From Candidatus Atribacteria bacterium (GTDB taxonomy: Bacteria > Atribacterota > Atribacteria > Atribacterales > JASGLU01), in the NCBI GenBank assembly GCA_030156825.1, contig JASGLU010000018.1:1-34320 (forward strand): 34,320 nt of DNA, given 5' to 3'. Numbering within the stretch: position 1 is the first letter of the stretch; the number at the start of each line of letters is the position of its first letter. Shown piece by piece: positions 22,467-31,202 of the stretch. Made by a program: the position numbers and the translations under genes. The notes beneath the pieces were generated by a model. It searched no databases. It had not been told where the DNA came from and worked only from the letters and a program-made list of their open reading frames with translations.

Positions 22467-23420
22467 CTATAACTCTTTCAACCAACCCTCAATGGCTTCA
22501 ATGATTTGCGGGGAAAGACTCCAATCCCCGGCCGGGGCAGTTTCTTTAATCTGGTCAGGTCGTCTGGCACCTACAATAGCTGCGGTCACTTCTGGCCGAC
22601 GAAGGACCCAGGCGATAGCCAATTGAGCTACGCTTCTTCCTTCTTTTTCAGCGATGGACCGTAATTTTTCCACCAATTTCAGGTTCGAACTTAGTTGGGG
22701 TTCCTGGAACATAGAGTCATTCCGACGGTGATCGTCGGGGGCAAAATTTTTCACTCTCTCTGGGGTTATTTTGCCGGTTAAAAGTCCTTTTTGCATGGGG
22801 CTATAAACAATAACTCCAATGTGCTGTTCGGCACAGTAAGGGAACAGCTCTTTTTCCGCTTCCCGGCGGAGCATGCTGTAAGGAGGTTGCAGGGAAGCTA
22901 CCGGATGAATTTTTTGAATCCGTTTAAGCTGTTCTACGTTGAAATTAGAAACTCCCCCATAGCGAATTTTTCCTTCTTTGATCAAGTCCGCAATAGTTGC
23001 CCACCCTTCTTCTATTTGGTAGTCAGGGTCAGGCCAGTGGATTTGGAAAAGGTCAATTACCTCTACTCCCAGGCGTCTAAGACTATTTTCTGCTTCTCGC
23101 CGCACACTTTCTCGCGTCAGGTTACCAGTTATCCTTCCTTGGTCATCCCATACCCGGCCGCATTTGGTAGCAATGAAAGGTCTTTCTTTCATCCCTTTAA
23201 TAGCCCGGCCTACAATTTCTTCTGAGTGTCCAAGGCCATACACTGCAGCAGTATCAATCCAGTTTATACCCATATCAAGCGCTTGATGTATGGTTTCAAT
23301 AGATTCCTGGTCATTTTGCGGCCCCCAGGCAAACTCCCAGTTGCCGCCACCGATAGCCCAGGTTCCAAGCCCCACAGTGGTTAGTTTTACTTCAGTCCAA
23401 CCTAAAGTACGGGTTTGCAT
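22467..23420 (-). CDS. Aldo/keto reductase (general-stress-protein 69-like)
   Basis: 317-aa AKR of the oxidoreductase group resembling Bacillus YhdN/IolS. Tetrad residues: Asp/Tyr in WIDTAAVYGLGHSEEIVG, Lys in FIATKCG, His in LFQIHWPD. GVSNFNVEQLKR and the C-terminal NADP-binding VGARRPDQIKE are present. SD AGGAAAG precedes the ATG. Not closely related to the other AKR in the window (different subgroup), so not a tandem duplicate. Substrate unknown. Confidence 0.94.
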   Translation of the reverse strand: MQTRTLGWTEVKLTTVGLGTWAIGGGNWEFAWGPQNDQESIETIHQALDMGINWIDTAAVYGLGHSEEIVGRAIKGMKERPFIATKCGRVWDDQGRITGNLTRESVRREAENSLRRLGVEVIDLFQIHWPDPDYQIEEGWATIADLIKEGKIRYGGVSNFNVEQLKRIQKIHPVASLQPPYSMLRREAEKELFPYCAEQHIGVIVYSPMQKGLLTGKITPERVKNFAPDDHRRNDSMFQEPQLSSNLKLVEKLRSIAEKEGRSVAQLAIAWVLRRPEVTAAIVGARRPDQIKETAPAGDWSLSPQIIEAIEGWLKEL

Positions 23421-23476
23421 GGCGTCTTTCCTCCTTAAAAAGTGTTTTTTATGATTGTACTATTAATTTTAACACT

Positions 23477-24622
23477 TCATTCCACTTCTGGCGACTCTTC
23501 TGGTTCTTGTGAACTCGGCGATTCCTCCACTGCTTCCTGGGTTTCCTGGCCCCATTTCCCTCTTTCCTCCAAAGTCATGCCCAAAGAAGTGAAAAAGGTG
23601 GCTTGGGCAATCTGATAATCGAAGATTGCCTGTAAATGGGTGGTTTCGGCTTGGTAGGTATTATACTGTTCGTCCAAAAGGTCAATCGCAGTTATGACTC
23701 CTGCATCAAAGCGAGCCTGGGCAACACGTAGTTTTTCCTGAGCAATTTTGGAAGACTGAACTTGTAATGGTACTTGTGCTTCAGCATCTTTCAGGTTGGA
23801 ATACTTTTGACGAACTTCTAAGATGACCGAATTCTGAACGTTCTCCAGGTTTGCTTGCGCTTGAGCCAACTCTACCTTAGATTTTTGGAGAGTAAGAGGA
23901 GGGGTGTAGGGGGTGCTGTTTACCTCTACTTCTTTTTGTTTAAGGATAACATTATCCCGCGCCTGTTCTATTTCCAATCGATGACTCAGAGCATATTCTA
24001 ACCCCTTTTCTAAGTCTATTGCTTGCGGCTCAAAATTCATTTTGGTTGAAAGATTATAAACTTTTTCCTCCTGGTTTCCAATTAATCGGTTAAGCTGAAA
24101 CCAGGCCAGGGATAGCCCTCGCTCGGCGGTTTGAATTTCACTTTGAGCCCGATCTACTTCCAGCGCGGCCGAAAGCAGGTCAATTTCCGCCACCATTCCC
24201 AGAGAATATTTAGTTTCGATGTTTTGGTATTGGTTGTTCACCCTTTCCAGGTTATTGTGGGCCAACTCTAACCCTTGTTGGGCTCTAAGCACATTATAGT
24301 AGGCTTCTTCGATTGATAGTGCCAGTTCGCTCTGGGACATCCGGTAGTTTATTTGAGCCAATTTCCAGGAATTTTGCAGAGCAAGCTCTTGAATAACCGA
24401 AGGTTGAAGAAGCAAGTTGGCCTGCCCTTCTTCGAAAGCTATTCGGGCGCTTTCCAATTCTTGTCGCGCCACTTGGGCCTGGCTGCTGCGTTCGAGCCCC
24501 ATTTCTACCGCTTCTTCCAGGGATAAATTGCTTAACTCTTGTGCCCCGGCGGCTAAAGTAATAGCTAAAATTAAAAACCCAACCATCGTTACTAAGAGCA
24601 AAGCAGGTTTCGATAATTTCAT
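23477..24622 (-). CDS. TolC-family outer membrane protein (second copy)
   Basis: 381-aa outer membrane efflux protein. Signal peptide MKLSKPALLLVTMVGFLIL...AAGAQ at the N-terminus, then alpha-helical coiled-coil repeats (LSLEEAVEMGLERSSQAQVARQELE; YYNVLRAQQGLELAHNNLERV; RFDAGVITAIDLLDEQ). The C-terminus is very acidic (EEESP-type, EVE end). The track adds 41 residues from the upstream gene's end; the ATG at 24622 follows AAGGAGGAGG. It is shorter than classical TolC and lies last in a MacA-MacB-TolC-TolC operon. Confidence 0.88.
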   Translation of the reverse strand: MKLSKPALLLVTMVGFLILAITLAAGAQELSNLSLEEAVEMGLERSSQAQVARQELESARIAFEEGQANLLLQPSVIQELALQNSWKLAQINYRMSQSELALSIEEAYYNVLRAQQGLELAHNNLERVNNQYQNIETKYSLGMVAEIDLLSAALEVDRAQSEIQTAERGLSLAWFQLNRLIGNQEEKVYNLSTKMNFEPQAIDLEKGLEYALSHRLEIEQARDNVILKQKEVEVNSTPYTPPLTLQKSKVELAQAQANLENVQNSVILEVRQKYSNLKDAEAQVPLQVQSSKIAQEKLRVAQARFDAGVITAIDLLDEQYNTYQAETTHLQAIFDYQIAQATFFTSLGMTLEERGKWGQETQEAVEESPSSQEPEESPEVE

Positions 24623-24642
24623 TCTTTTTACCTCCTCCTTTA

Positions 24643-26085
24643 TTAATTTTGTCTTGAGTAGAGGAACGAGGGGACAACTGCTTCGTTTCCTTCTACTTTT
24701 ATTTCTTCTCCTAAGGTTTGAAGTAAAGAGATAAAAGCTCCCCAAAGTTCGTTTTCTGTTTTTTGGCGATTGGTTAACGCTTCTAAGTATTGGAGTTCGC
24801 TTTGCATTACCTCCCGGTTAGTAATAATACCTCGCTCAGCTTGTTGCTCTGCGATTCGCAGGCTGGCTTCGGCACTTTTTAGGATTAGGGCGGATAAGTC
24901 TCGATTACTCTGGGCTTGCGTAACTTGCTGTAGTGCTTCTTCCACTTCGACCTCAATTGTTTGAGGTAGGATCTCCATTTCTCTCTCAATTTGCTCAAGC
25001 TCTATTTCAGCTTTTTTTACTTGATTGCTGGTGGTCTTCCCGTCCCATATTTTCCAGCTGATTTCCAGCCCTACTCCCCAACCTCCTCCATCGGGGGCAA
25101 AAGAACTCGAACTCGAACTTAAAGCTGTTTCCCCGCCGTCAATCTGGTAAGAGAATACTCCGTCTGTTACTTCAAGCGCAAGTGAAGTTTTGATATCTTC
25201 CGTTTGGTACTGTCCTACCAAGTTTACTTGGGGTCGGGTAGCTTTTTGGATTTCCTTTTTTTCTATTTCTTTTCTTTCTCGCTCTCGCTCAAGACTTTCA
25301 CTCTCACTCCGACTCTCTTTTGCTCTTTGCACGAGGGCCGGTTGATTCCACTCTTGCGGAAGCGATACCGGAGAAGGTGAAGCAAGGGTAGGAGAAGCAT
25401 CAAAAGGCAGGCCGATGAGTTGATTGAGTTTTTTTCGGGAGGTAATCAAACCCTCCTCTTTTTGTTCGAGCACGGCCTGGGCACTCGCCAGATTTTCCTG
25501 GGCGCCTAATAGGTCTATTTCCGAAGCGTTACCTTGTTCCCATTTCATTTTTTGGTCTTGGAAGTTAACTTTGGTTACCTCCAGCGTTTTTTGTGCTACC
25601 TGGTAATCTTTTTCCTGGTTTAAAATGTTTAAATAGAGCGAGACCACCTGAGCTTTAACTGCTTCTTCGGTAAGAAAAAGCTGGTTTTTTGCTTCTTCTA
25701 ACAATAATTCGGCACTTTTTTCTGAAGGGGATTTTTTGAAAAGATAAAAGGTGTCCTGGATGGTTACTCCTATTCCCTGAGAAAAGTCCTGGTAGCTGTT
25801 CTCCCAGCTTTCCCAGAGAGGCCAGTTACCAGAAAGAGTAACGTTGGGAGACAAATCCTGGGAATCAGCAATAGACAAATCTAATTCAGCCATTTCTACC
25901 GCATCCCGGGCAGCCAGAACTTCTTGGGAGTGAGTTAGAGCTCTTTCTATTGCCTGGGAGAGGGTTAAAGTCTCGTCGGTATTAGCAGCGGAGGCCAATT
26001 TTTCCGATAAGCCCGGGCTAATCAACCAAACAAAAAGGATTAAAATTACCCCTTTTCTGAAGTAGTTTCTTTTTAAAATTTCCAT
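24643..26085 (-). CDS. TolC-family outer membrane protein (first copy)
   Basis: 480-aa outer membrane factor that would connect the MacAB pump to the exterior. Signal peptide MEILKRNYFRKGVILILFVWLIS with an ASAAN cleavage region; two tandem TolC-like halves (LTLSQAIERALTHSQEVLAARD...; VEEALQQVTQAQSNRDLSALIL...) with long heptad coiled coils. SD GGGAGG 11 bases from the ATG. It starts 37 bases after the MacB permease. Full length for the family. Two unequal TolC proteins in one operon suggest a mixed trimer or separate uses. Confidence 0.9.
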   Translation of the reverse strand: MEILKRNYFRKGVILILFVWLISPGLSEKLASAANTDETLTLSQAIERALTHSQEVLAARDAVEMAELDLSIADSQDLSPNVTLSGNWPLWESWENSYQDFSQGIGVTIQDTFYLFKKSPSEKSAELLLEEAKNQLFLTEEAVKAQVVSLYLNILNQEKDYQVAQKTLEVTKVNFQDQKMKWEQGNASEIDLLGAQENLASAQAVLEQKEEGLITSRKKLNQLIGLPFDASPTLASPSPVSLPQEWNQPALVQRAKESRSESESLERERERKEIEKKEIQKATRPQVNLVGQYQTEDIKTSLALEVTDGVFSYQIDGGETALSSSSSSFAPDGGGWGVGLEISWKIWDGKTTSNQVKKAEIELEQIEREMEILPQTIEVEVEEALQQVTQAQSNRDLSALILKSAEASLRIAEQQAERGIITNREVMQSELQYLEALTNRQKTENELWGAFISLLQTLGEEIKVEGNEAVVPSFLYSRQN

Positions 26086-26122
26086 GTTGTCTGTTACCTC
26101 CCGTTTTTTCGAAGAAAACTTT

Positions 26123-27334
26123 TTATTCGTAACGAAGAGCGGTGATGGGGTCTAATTGGCTGGCTCTTCGGGCCGGGTAAATGCCAAAGAAAAGACCTAC
26201 TCCCACCGAAATAGAAAAAGCAATAATGGCCGCCTCCGGGGAAATAATAGTTTGGTAAGGGGAGAGGCGGGCAACCAATTGCGAACCGATGATTCCGAGA
26301 ACAATCCCGATTAATCCTCCCAACGCACTCAAAAGAGAAGACTCAATTACAAACTGGAGTAGGATATCAAATGGACGAGCCCCGATGGCTTTGCGTAGTC
26401 CGATTTCCCGGGTACGTTCGGTCACCGAGACCAACATGATATTCATAATGCCAATTCCTCCTACTAAAAGGGAGATACCGGTGATAGCCGCCAGAAAAAG
26501 AGTCATGGTTCCAGTAACTTGATTTATGGTGTCAAGCACATCTTGCTGGTTAAAGATGGAAAATTTATCCGGGTCCCCCAGGCGGTTAGTAAAAAAAACT
26601 TCTAAAAACTTGGCAACTAAGTCCAGCTCTTCTTCCTTTTGTGTCTGAACGGTTATGGTTTGGAGGTATTCGCTACCGGTTAACCTTTTTTGCATGGTGG
26701 TAATGGGAATGAGTATCTGTTCTCCCAAATCTTGAAAGCCAGTGCTTTTTTCTTCCATTACCCCGACCACGGTGGCGGTTATTCCCCCTATCCGAATTTT
26801 CTTGCCCAAAGCGGCTTGTGGAGAAAGGAAAAGGTCTTGGGCAATAGTCTTTCCTAAAACCGCTACCCGCTCTGCCTGTTCTAAATCCCTTTGGGTAAAA
26901 AAGTGGCCAACTTCAACCTGGAAGTTGCGAACCTCCGGATACGCAGGAGTGGTTCCTACTACCCGGGTGATAACGCTCTCCCGGCCATAAGTTGCCACGG
27001 CCGATACCGTGTTCTCGGCTATTACATTTTTAATTGCTGGAAATGAAACCTGTTCAAGGTCGAGATAGTGGTCCCACTCTAATATATCTCCTCCTCCCCG
27101 GCGGGCAACCGGTGCCCCGGGAACACCCCGACTTCTGCCGGGAAGAATCGTGATTTGGTTAGAACCCAGGCTGCCGATTTGCCCTACAATTTCTTCGGTA
27201 ACACCTTCTCCCAGGCTGACCATGGCCACTACTGCGGCTACACCGATTATGATTCCCAGCATGGTGAGAAAAGAGCGTAGTTTGTTACCGGAAATGCTTA
27301 AAATAGCGCTGTGGAGACTTTCAGACAGGTTCAA
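26123..27334 (-). CDS. MacB-type ABC transporter permease
   Basis: 403-aa permease of the MacB/FtsX mechanotransmission class: one N-terminal helix (LRSFLTMLGIIIGVAAVVAMVSLG), a large periplasmic domain (about 60-280), then three C-terminal helices with the MacB motif SVTERTREIGLRKAIGARP between. The ATPase is separate. The track start is a GTG without SD; a TTG at 27334 lies 9 bases from AGGAGG and is preferred, leaving a 14-nt overlap with the ATPase gene. Likely exports peptides, lipid-linked molecules or antibiotics through TolC; substrate not determinable. Confidence 0.93.
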   Translation of the reverse strand: MNLSESLHSAILSISGNKLRSFLTMLGIIIGVAAVVAMVSLGEGVTEEIVGQIGSLGSNQITILPGRSRGVPGAPVARRGGGDILEWDHYLDLEQVSFPAIKNVIAENTVSAVATYGRESVITRVVGTTPAYPEVRNFQVEVGHFFTQRDLEQAERVAVLGKTIAQDLFLSPQAALGKKIRIGGITATVVGVMEEKSTGFQDLGEQILIPITTMQKRLTGSEYLQTITVQTQKEEELDLVAKFLEVFFTNRLGDPDKFSIFNQQDVLDTINQVTGTMTLFLAAITGISLLVGGIGIMNIMLVSVTERTREIGLRKAIGARPFDILLQFVIESSLLSALGGLIGIVLGIIGSQLVARLSPYQTIISPEAAIIAFSISVGVGLFFGIYPARRASQLDPITALRYE

Positions 27335-28079
27335 CTGCTTCTTCCTCCTGTAAAAGTTCACTCAAGATTATTTCGGCCTTAATCGGTTGTTCGACGGTTT
27401 CATTATCTACTATTTGCCCGTCCCGGAAGTGGAGTACTCGCCGGCAATGTTCGGCAATATCCCGCTCGTGGGTGATTAGAATTATAGTTTTTCCTTGCTG
27501 GTTGAGTTTTTGCAGGATTTGCATTATCTCTTCGCTGGAGTGAGTGTCCAAATTGCCGGTGGGCTCATCGGCTAAAATCAAAGGCGGGTCGTTAACCAGA
27601 GCTCGGGCAATGGCCACCCGTTGTTGCTGTCCACCTGAGAGCTGGTTGGGATAGTGGTGGGCTCGCTCTGCCAGGTTTACTGAGCGCAGGACCTCTTCTG
27701 CCCGTTCTTTCCTTTTTTGGGGAGGTAAGTCGGCGTAGATTAAAGGAAGTTCGACGTTTTGCAGGGCAGTCAGCCGAGGTAACAGATTGAAGTTCTGAAA
27801 CACAAACCCAATCTTTTTATTTCGGACATGAGCCAGCTCGTTTTGGCTGAGCTTTGATACTTCTTGGCCATCAAGAAAATAGTGGCCTTGGGTGGGACGG
27901 TCCAAACATCCCAAAATGTTCATTAAGGTGGTTTTACCTGAACCAGAAGGTCCCATGACAGCTATGAATTCTCCCGCTGTTACTTCAAAAGAAATGCCCC
28001 GCAGAGCTTCTACTTTTACCTCTCCCAAGTTGTAAATTTTCCAGAGATTCTCCACTTTTATAACTGGATGTTGACCCAT
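27321..28079 (-). CDS. MacB/LolD-type ABC transporter ATP-binding protein
   Basis: 252-aa nucleotide-binding subunit. Walker [14 protein letters not shown]-loop [21 protein letters not shown], signature [15 protein letters not shown], Walker [14 protein letters not shown]-loop LITHERD. The sequence VFQ-NLLP and short length place it with LolD/MacB/FtsE-like exporters. A 30-residue tail follows the core. SD AAAGGAG; 21 bases after macA-like stop, overlapping the permease start. Confidence 0.95.
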   Translation of the reverse strand: MGQHPVIKVENLWKIYNLGEVKVEALRGISFEVTAGEFIAVMGPSGSGKTTLMNILGCLDRPTQGHYFLDGQEVSKLSQNELAHVRNKKIGFVFQNFNLLPRLTALQNVELPLIYADLPPQKRKERAEEVLRSVNLAERAHHYPNQLSGGQQQRVAIARALVNDPPLILADEPTGNLDTHSSEEIMQILQKLNQQGKTIILITHERDIAEHCRRVLHFRDGQIVDNETVEQPIKAEIILSELLQEEEAVEPV

Positions 28080-28100
28080 TTTTAAACTCCTTTTCTGTTT

Positions 28101-29369
28101 TTACCTCATTCCCGGAGGACCAAAACCTGGCTGGTTAGAGGTAGCAGCAACCTCAGCGGGAGTTACCAGAAAAACCTCTTCCCCGGATTCTAATCCTGTT
28201 TCTATTTCTACCTGAGTATCGCTTCTTAAACCCACTTTTACCTCTCGCCGAACAGGTTGCCCTTCGGAGTCCTTGACAAATAGCCAGGTTTCTCCCCCTT
28301 GCTCGCGCAGAGCCTCAATCGGCACTACTAAGGCATCTTCTTTGGCTTCAATGATAATTTCTGCCTCAGCTGTCATGCCAGAGCGCAGGCTGTCGTCCGG
28401 GTTGGGGAGTTCAATGGTGGTTTCAAAAACCACCACGTTTTCTACAATTTGCCCCTCAGGGGCAATATTGGTAACTGTTCCTGCAAACTCTTTATCGGGA
28501 AAAGCATCGAGAACAATCAGTGCTCGCTGGCCAGGATTAACCTGGGGAATATCGATTTCGTTAATTAAAATTACCACTTTCATGATAGACAGGTCGCCAA
28601 TAGCGACCACCCTTTCTTCTGAGAGAACCGAATCTCCTTCTTCTGGATCTACTACCAAAAGAGTCCCGTCGATGGGGGATTTAAAAGTACATTTTTCTAA
28701 ATTATTTTCAATAGATTCTATGTCGGCCTCTATTTGCTCGATTTGAGCTTGTAGCTTTTCTATGTCTTCCGGTGCAGCTCCATCTTTGACATCTTCGAAA
28801 TAGGCTTGTGCAGAGAGATAAAGCGCCTCCTTCAATATTACTTGGTCTTCGCTATCCTCCAGAGTTTCTTGGGGAATAGCGCCGCTTCTAAACAGTTCTT
28901 GATTTTTGACTAAAGTTTTTTGGGCTGATTGATAGGCGATTTGTGCTTCTTTTAACTGAGCCTCAGCTTGTCTGAGTTCCACTTCTGTGGGTTGAGTCAA
29001 GAGCTTTTTAAGGTCGGCCTGGGCACTTCTTAGTTGTGCTTTCGCTTTGCGGAGAGAAATTTCCAGATCAGTAGTATCTAATTGAACCAATGGCTGGTCT
29101 TTTTCCACTTTTTCCCCTGCCTGGGCAAAAATATTGGTTACTTCTCCTCTTAGATCTGCCTTTAACTCTACCCTGTTTTTCGGTTCCAACATTCCCAATT
29201 CGGACACCGTTTGTTGGATTGTACCTATTTCTGCTTTAACGACTGGCAAATTGGCGGTTTGGACGGTCTGCCCGGAGGAGGAAGAGCGGGATAAAAAGGA
29301 AAAACCAACTATTAAAGCTACCGCTACTATGGCCAAAGGTAAGGCGATCTTTCTCATTTCTAACTTCAT
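28101..29369 (-). CDS. MacA/HlyD-type periplasmic adaptor protein
   Basis: 422-aa membrane fusion protein linking the MacB pump to TolC. N-terminal signal anchor (RKIALPLAIVAVALIVGFSFL), split lipoyl domain (LRGEVTNIFAQAGEKVEKDQPLVQLD and FKSPIDGTLLVVDPEEGD), a long coiled-coil hairpin rich in Gln/Glu/Ala (about 90-220), then beta-barrel and membrane-proximal domains. First gene of the exporter operon. SD AGGAAAG; the start ATG is standard. Confidence 0.93.
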   Translation of the reverse strand: MKLEMRKIALPLAIVAVALIVGFSFLSRSSSSGQTVQTANLPVVKAEIGTIQQTVSELGMLEPKNRVELKADLRGEVTNIFAQAGEKVEKDQPLVQLDTTDLEISLRKAKAQLRSAQADLKKLLTQPTEVELRQAEAQLKEAQIAYQSAQKTLVKNQELFRSGAIPQETLEDSEDQVILKEALYLSAQAYFEDVKDGAAPEDIEKLQAQIEQIEADIESIENNLEKCTFKSPIDGTLLVVDPEEGDSVLSEERVVAIGDLSIMKVVILINEIDIPQVNPGQRALIVLDAFPDKEFAGTVTNIAPEGQIVENVVVFETTIELPNPDDSLRSGMTAEAEIIIEAKEDALVVPIEALREQGGETWLFVKDSEGQPVRREVKVGLRSDTQVEIETGLESGEEVFLVTPAEVAATSNQPGFGPPGMR

Positions 29370-29768
29370 TAACTTTCCTACCTCTCTTTCAACTTGCTTT
29401 TTAATTATACCAAGGTATAGATAACTATTTTTTATATTTATCTATTCCCCTAAGGTTCCCTTTTGGGTAAAACAGCTTTTTTTAACCTCCTTTACCTCGA
29501 TTAGTTTAAATCTGAATTTTGGTTTTTTAATAGCTAATTTGTGAACAAATTTTGAACTTTTAGCACTGATTGATTGGAGGAATGAGAGAGGGGGCCTTGG
29601 CTGGGAACAGGCCTCATTTTCTGAACGGGGCAACAGGGGTTTTCTGCCCATAGTTTTTTCTGTTGTTTTCAAAGTAATTGGGAATCTAAGCGTTTTTTTG
29701 GGCCGACAGGTCTCCACATAGTTCTAATATTGCTGAGGTAACAATGTGAAGGCGTTGCTAAAGGCTTC
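29370..29768. other. Intergenic region upstream of the exporter operon
   Basis: Holds the candidate exporter promoter. A 91-aa minus-strand ORF (29442-29717) starts with GTG without SD, is very Lys/Pro/Ser-rich and shows no domain, so it is not called. Nothing else seen. Confidence 0.5.
29404..29418 (-). promoter_or_regulatory. Candidate promoter/operator of the MacA-MacB-TolC operon
   Basis: Minus-strand TATAAT (29404-29409), about 35 bases before the macA-like start, overlaps the inverted repeat ATACC-TT-GGTAT. There is no good -35, which suggests control by a DNA-binding activator or repressor. Inference from motif and position. Confidence 0.35.
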
Positions 29769-29846
29769 CTGGGGTGGATGAGGGGATTTGAACCCCCAGC
29801 CCCTGGAGCCACAGTCCAGTGCTCTGACCAGTTGAGCTACATCCAC
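29769..29846 (-). tRNA. tRNA-His (anticodon GTG)
   Basis: Full cloverleaf on the minus strand: acceptor GTGGATG/CATCCAC plus the extra G-1 opposite C73, which is the tRNA-His identity pair. D stem GCTC/GAGC; anticodon stem CTGGA/TCCAG with loop CTGTGGC; T arm GGGGGTTCAAATCCCCT. CCA is encoded at the 3' end (29769-29771). Confidence 0.97.
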
Positions 29847-30169
29847 CACGTATCTTATATTATATTAGTTTCAACCGAGTTTAGCAATACCTTTTTGGCC
29901 GAGCCGGGGTTTACTGGGTTTATGGTTAAATCGCATAATTTCATATAAACCCCTTTGCCTTTCTCTTACCAGGGAACTTCTTGGTTTTGGGTTATTCAGT
30001 GGAGACTCTCCTCTTTAATTGTCAGCGGGTTCGAGTTACAATTTGATAAAATTTTATTTGTTCGAATAACTTGTGCTATGATGGGTGAGGGGTTGAGCAG
30101 GATTATTTTGTTGTTAGTCGTGATGTTGCAAGCCCCTAATTTTTGTTAATAAGGGAGGATTTAGAAAAA
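29847..30169. other. Intergenic region between tRNA-His and peroxiredoxin
   Basis: AT-rich, no gene. A 64-aa ORF (29955-30149) lacks SD and motifs and is rejected. TATGAT near 30077 may be a -10 for the peroxiredoxin gene but has no convincing -35. Confidence 0.4.
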
Positions 30170-30706
30170 ATGGAACAAAATTTTGATCTCCCGCTGCGTA
30201 GTGATCTTAAAGTTGGTAATGTTTTTCCTAACTTTGAATTACCCGACCATACCGGTAAACCTACCAAGCTTTCCCAGATAGTGCGCGGATTTCCTACCGT
30301 TTTGATATTTGGCCGGGGGTATTATTGTCCCAAGGATCGCCGCCAACTGACCAATTATGTAACCTATTTTCAGCCTGAACTTCGGGTTAACTATTGCCAC
30401 CTGGTCTATGTTTCGGTAGACGACCAGATGACTTCGAACGAAGTGCGCGACTCAATTGGCGCCGATTTCGCTTTCTTGAGCGACCCCGACCGCAAGTTGC
30501 TTCACGAACTGGAGATGGTAGATAGCACTGACCGCGTTCATGGTGAGGTCTATATCCCTTACACTTTCGTGCTTGACAGGGACCTTACAATTTATAAAAT
30601 TTACAATGGATGGTGGTTTGCCGGTCGTCCGACAGTTGAAGAACTACGCATGGATTTGCGCGCCCTCTTGAGCCGTCGACCCGACTGGGTTTACGGTCGC
30701 CATTAA
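30170..30706 (+). CDS. Peroxiredoxin-like (redoxin/AhpC-TSA) protein
   Basis: 178-aa thioredoxin-fold protein. N-terminal VGNVFPNFELPDHTGKPTKLSQ is the AhpC/TSA entry strand; the expected peroxidatic cysteine is C53 in FGRGYYCPKDRRQL. C76 (NYCHLVYVSVDD) could resolve. Later FLSDPDRKLLHELEM and YTFVLDRDLTIYKIYNGWW are standard redoxin segments. It lacks a classic CxxC. A related YYCPKD-type group is frequent in Chloroflexota-like lineages from memory, so transfer is possible. The ATG at 30170 after GGGAGG is preferred over an upstream TTG. Codon use appears richer in CGC/GAC than its neighbours. Confidence 0.8.
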   Translation: MEQNFDLPLRSDLKVGNVFPNFELPDHTGKPTKLSQIVRGFPTVLIFGRGYYCPKDRRQLTNYVTYFQPELRVNYCHLVYVSVDDQMTSNEVRDSIGADFAFLSDPDRKLLHELEMVDSTDRVHGEVYIPYTFVLDRDLTIYKIYNGWWFAGRPTVEELRMDLRALLSRRPDWVYGRH

Positions 30707-30805
30707 GCAATTAAGCAAGGGGTAGGGTGTGGTGTCTGAAAACGGGCATAAACTGCTAACGAGTGGGGGGTTCTACCTTTTGTCGGAAATGTTGGCCGGG
30801 TTTTT

Positions 30806-30890
30806 AACCCAAGTTGCACCGTAAGTTTCAGAAATAAGCCTATGTCGGGCCCTTCATTTTGAAGATTTTCATTTTTGGATAACCCAGATT
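30806..30890 (+). repeat. Repeat family B, copy 3
   Basis: AACCCAAGTTGCACCGTAAG, then TTTCAGAAATAAGCCTATGTC to GGATAACCCAGATT. Nearly parallel to copy 2 at 22063; its middle segment differs. Confidence 0.75.
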
Positions 30891-30928
30891 GTTTTTTGTC
30901 TTTTAGTTTGCGTCATAGATAGTCTCAG

Positions 30929-30953
30929 ATGCCCGATTAGTAATTTCGGGCAT
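30929..30953. repeat. Inverted repeat ATGCCCGA / TCGGGCAT
   Basis: Perfect 8-bp arms with a nine-base loop, nested in a wider TCTCAG...CTGAGA pair. Could be a hairpin terminator for the peroxiredoxin transcript or a small repeat element; no U-tract follows. Confidence 0.45.
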
Positions 30954-31115
30954 GACATAAAAACTGAGAGAGTAAGCCCTTCGAGCTTTCATTGTCATCT
31001 GCTACCCCGAGCGGCATGAGGGTTTATCCTGAAAAAGGGGTTGGTCTCCTTGTCGATTGACACTTTATCCTCCGGGCAACGTATCTAAAAATAGTCAAAG
31101 ATAGGAGCTGGCCAG

Positions 31116-31172
31116 ATGTTCAATCACCAACCTGGCTTTGGAGTGGGAGAAAATGGGAATGGCAATGCTTAA
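31116..31172 (+). other. Possible 18-codon leader ORF
   Basis: ATG after TAGGAG reads MFNHQPGFGVGENGNGNA then two stops, in frame with the glycosyltransferase 30 bases on. Gly/Asn-rich and unlike an attenuator leader. Its better SD than the main gene is the only support. Confidence 0.2.
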
Positions 31173-31202
31173 TAAACAATTAAAATATCTATCCGGCTTG
31201 CG

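Larger units (their letters stand above)
30707..31202. other. Intergenic region before the GT-C glycosyltransferase
   Basis: 496 bp without a confident gene. It holds the family B copy, a strong inverted repeat at 30929-30953, a stretch resembling common CCCGAGCGG...GAGGGTTTATCCTGA intergenic elements, and a possible 18-codon ORF at 31116. Confidence 0.5.

Noticed and set aside
29442-29717. 91-aa minus-strand ORF upstream of the exporter operon
   Set aside because: GTG start without SD, biased composition, no motif, and it occupies a promoter-type intergenic region.
29955-30149. 64-aa ORF before the peroxiredoxin gene
   Set aside because: No SD, no motif, and it overlaps the leader of the peroxiredoxin gene.
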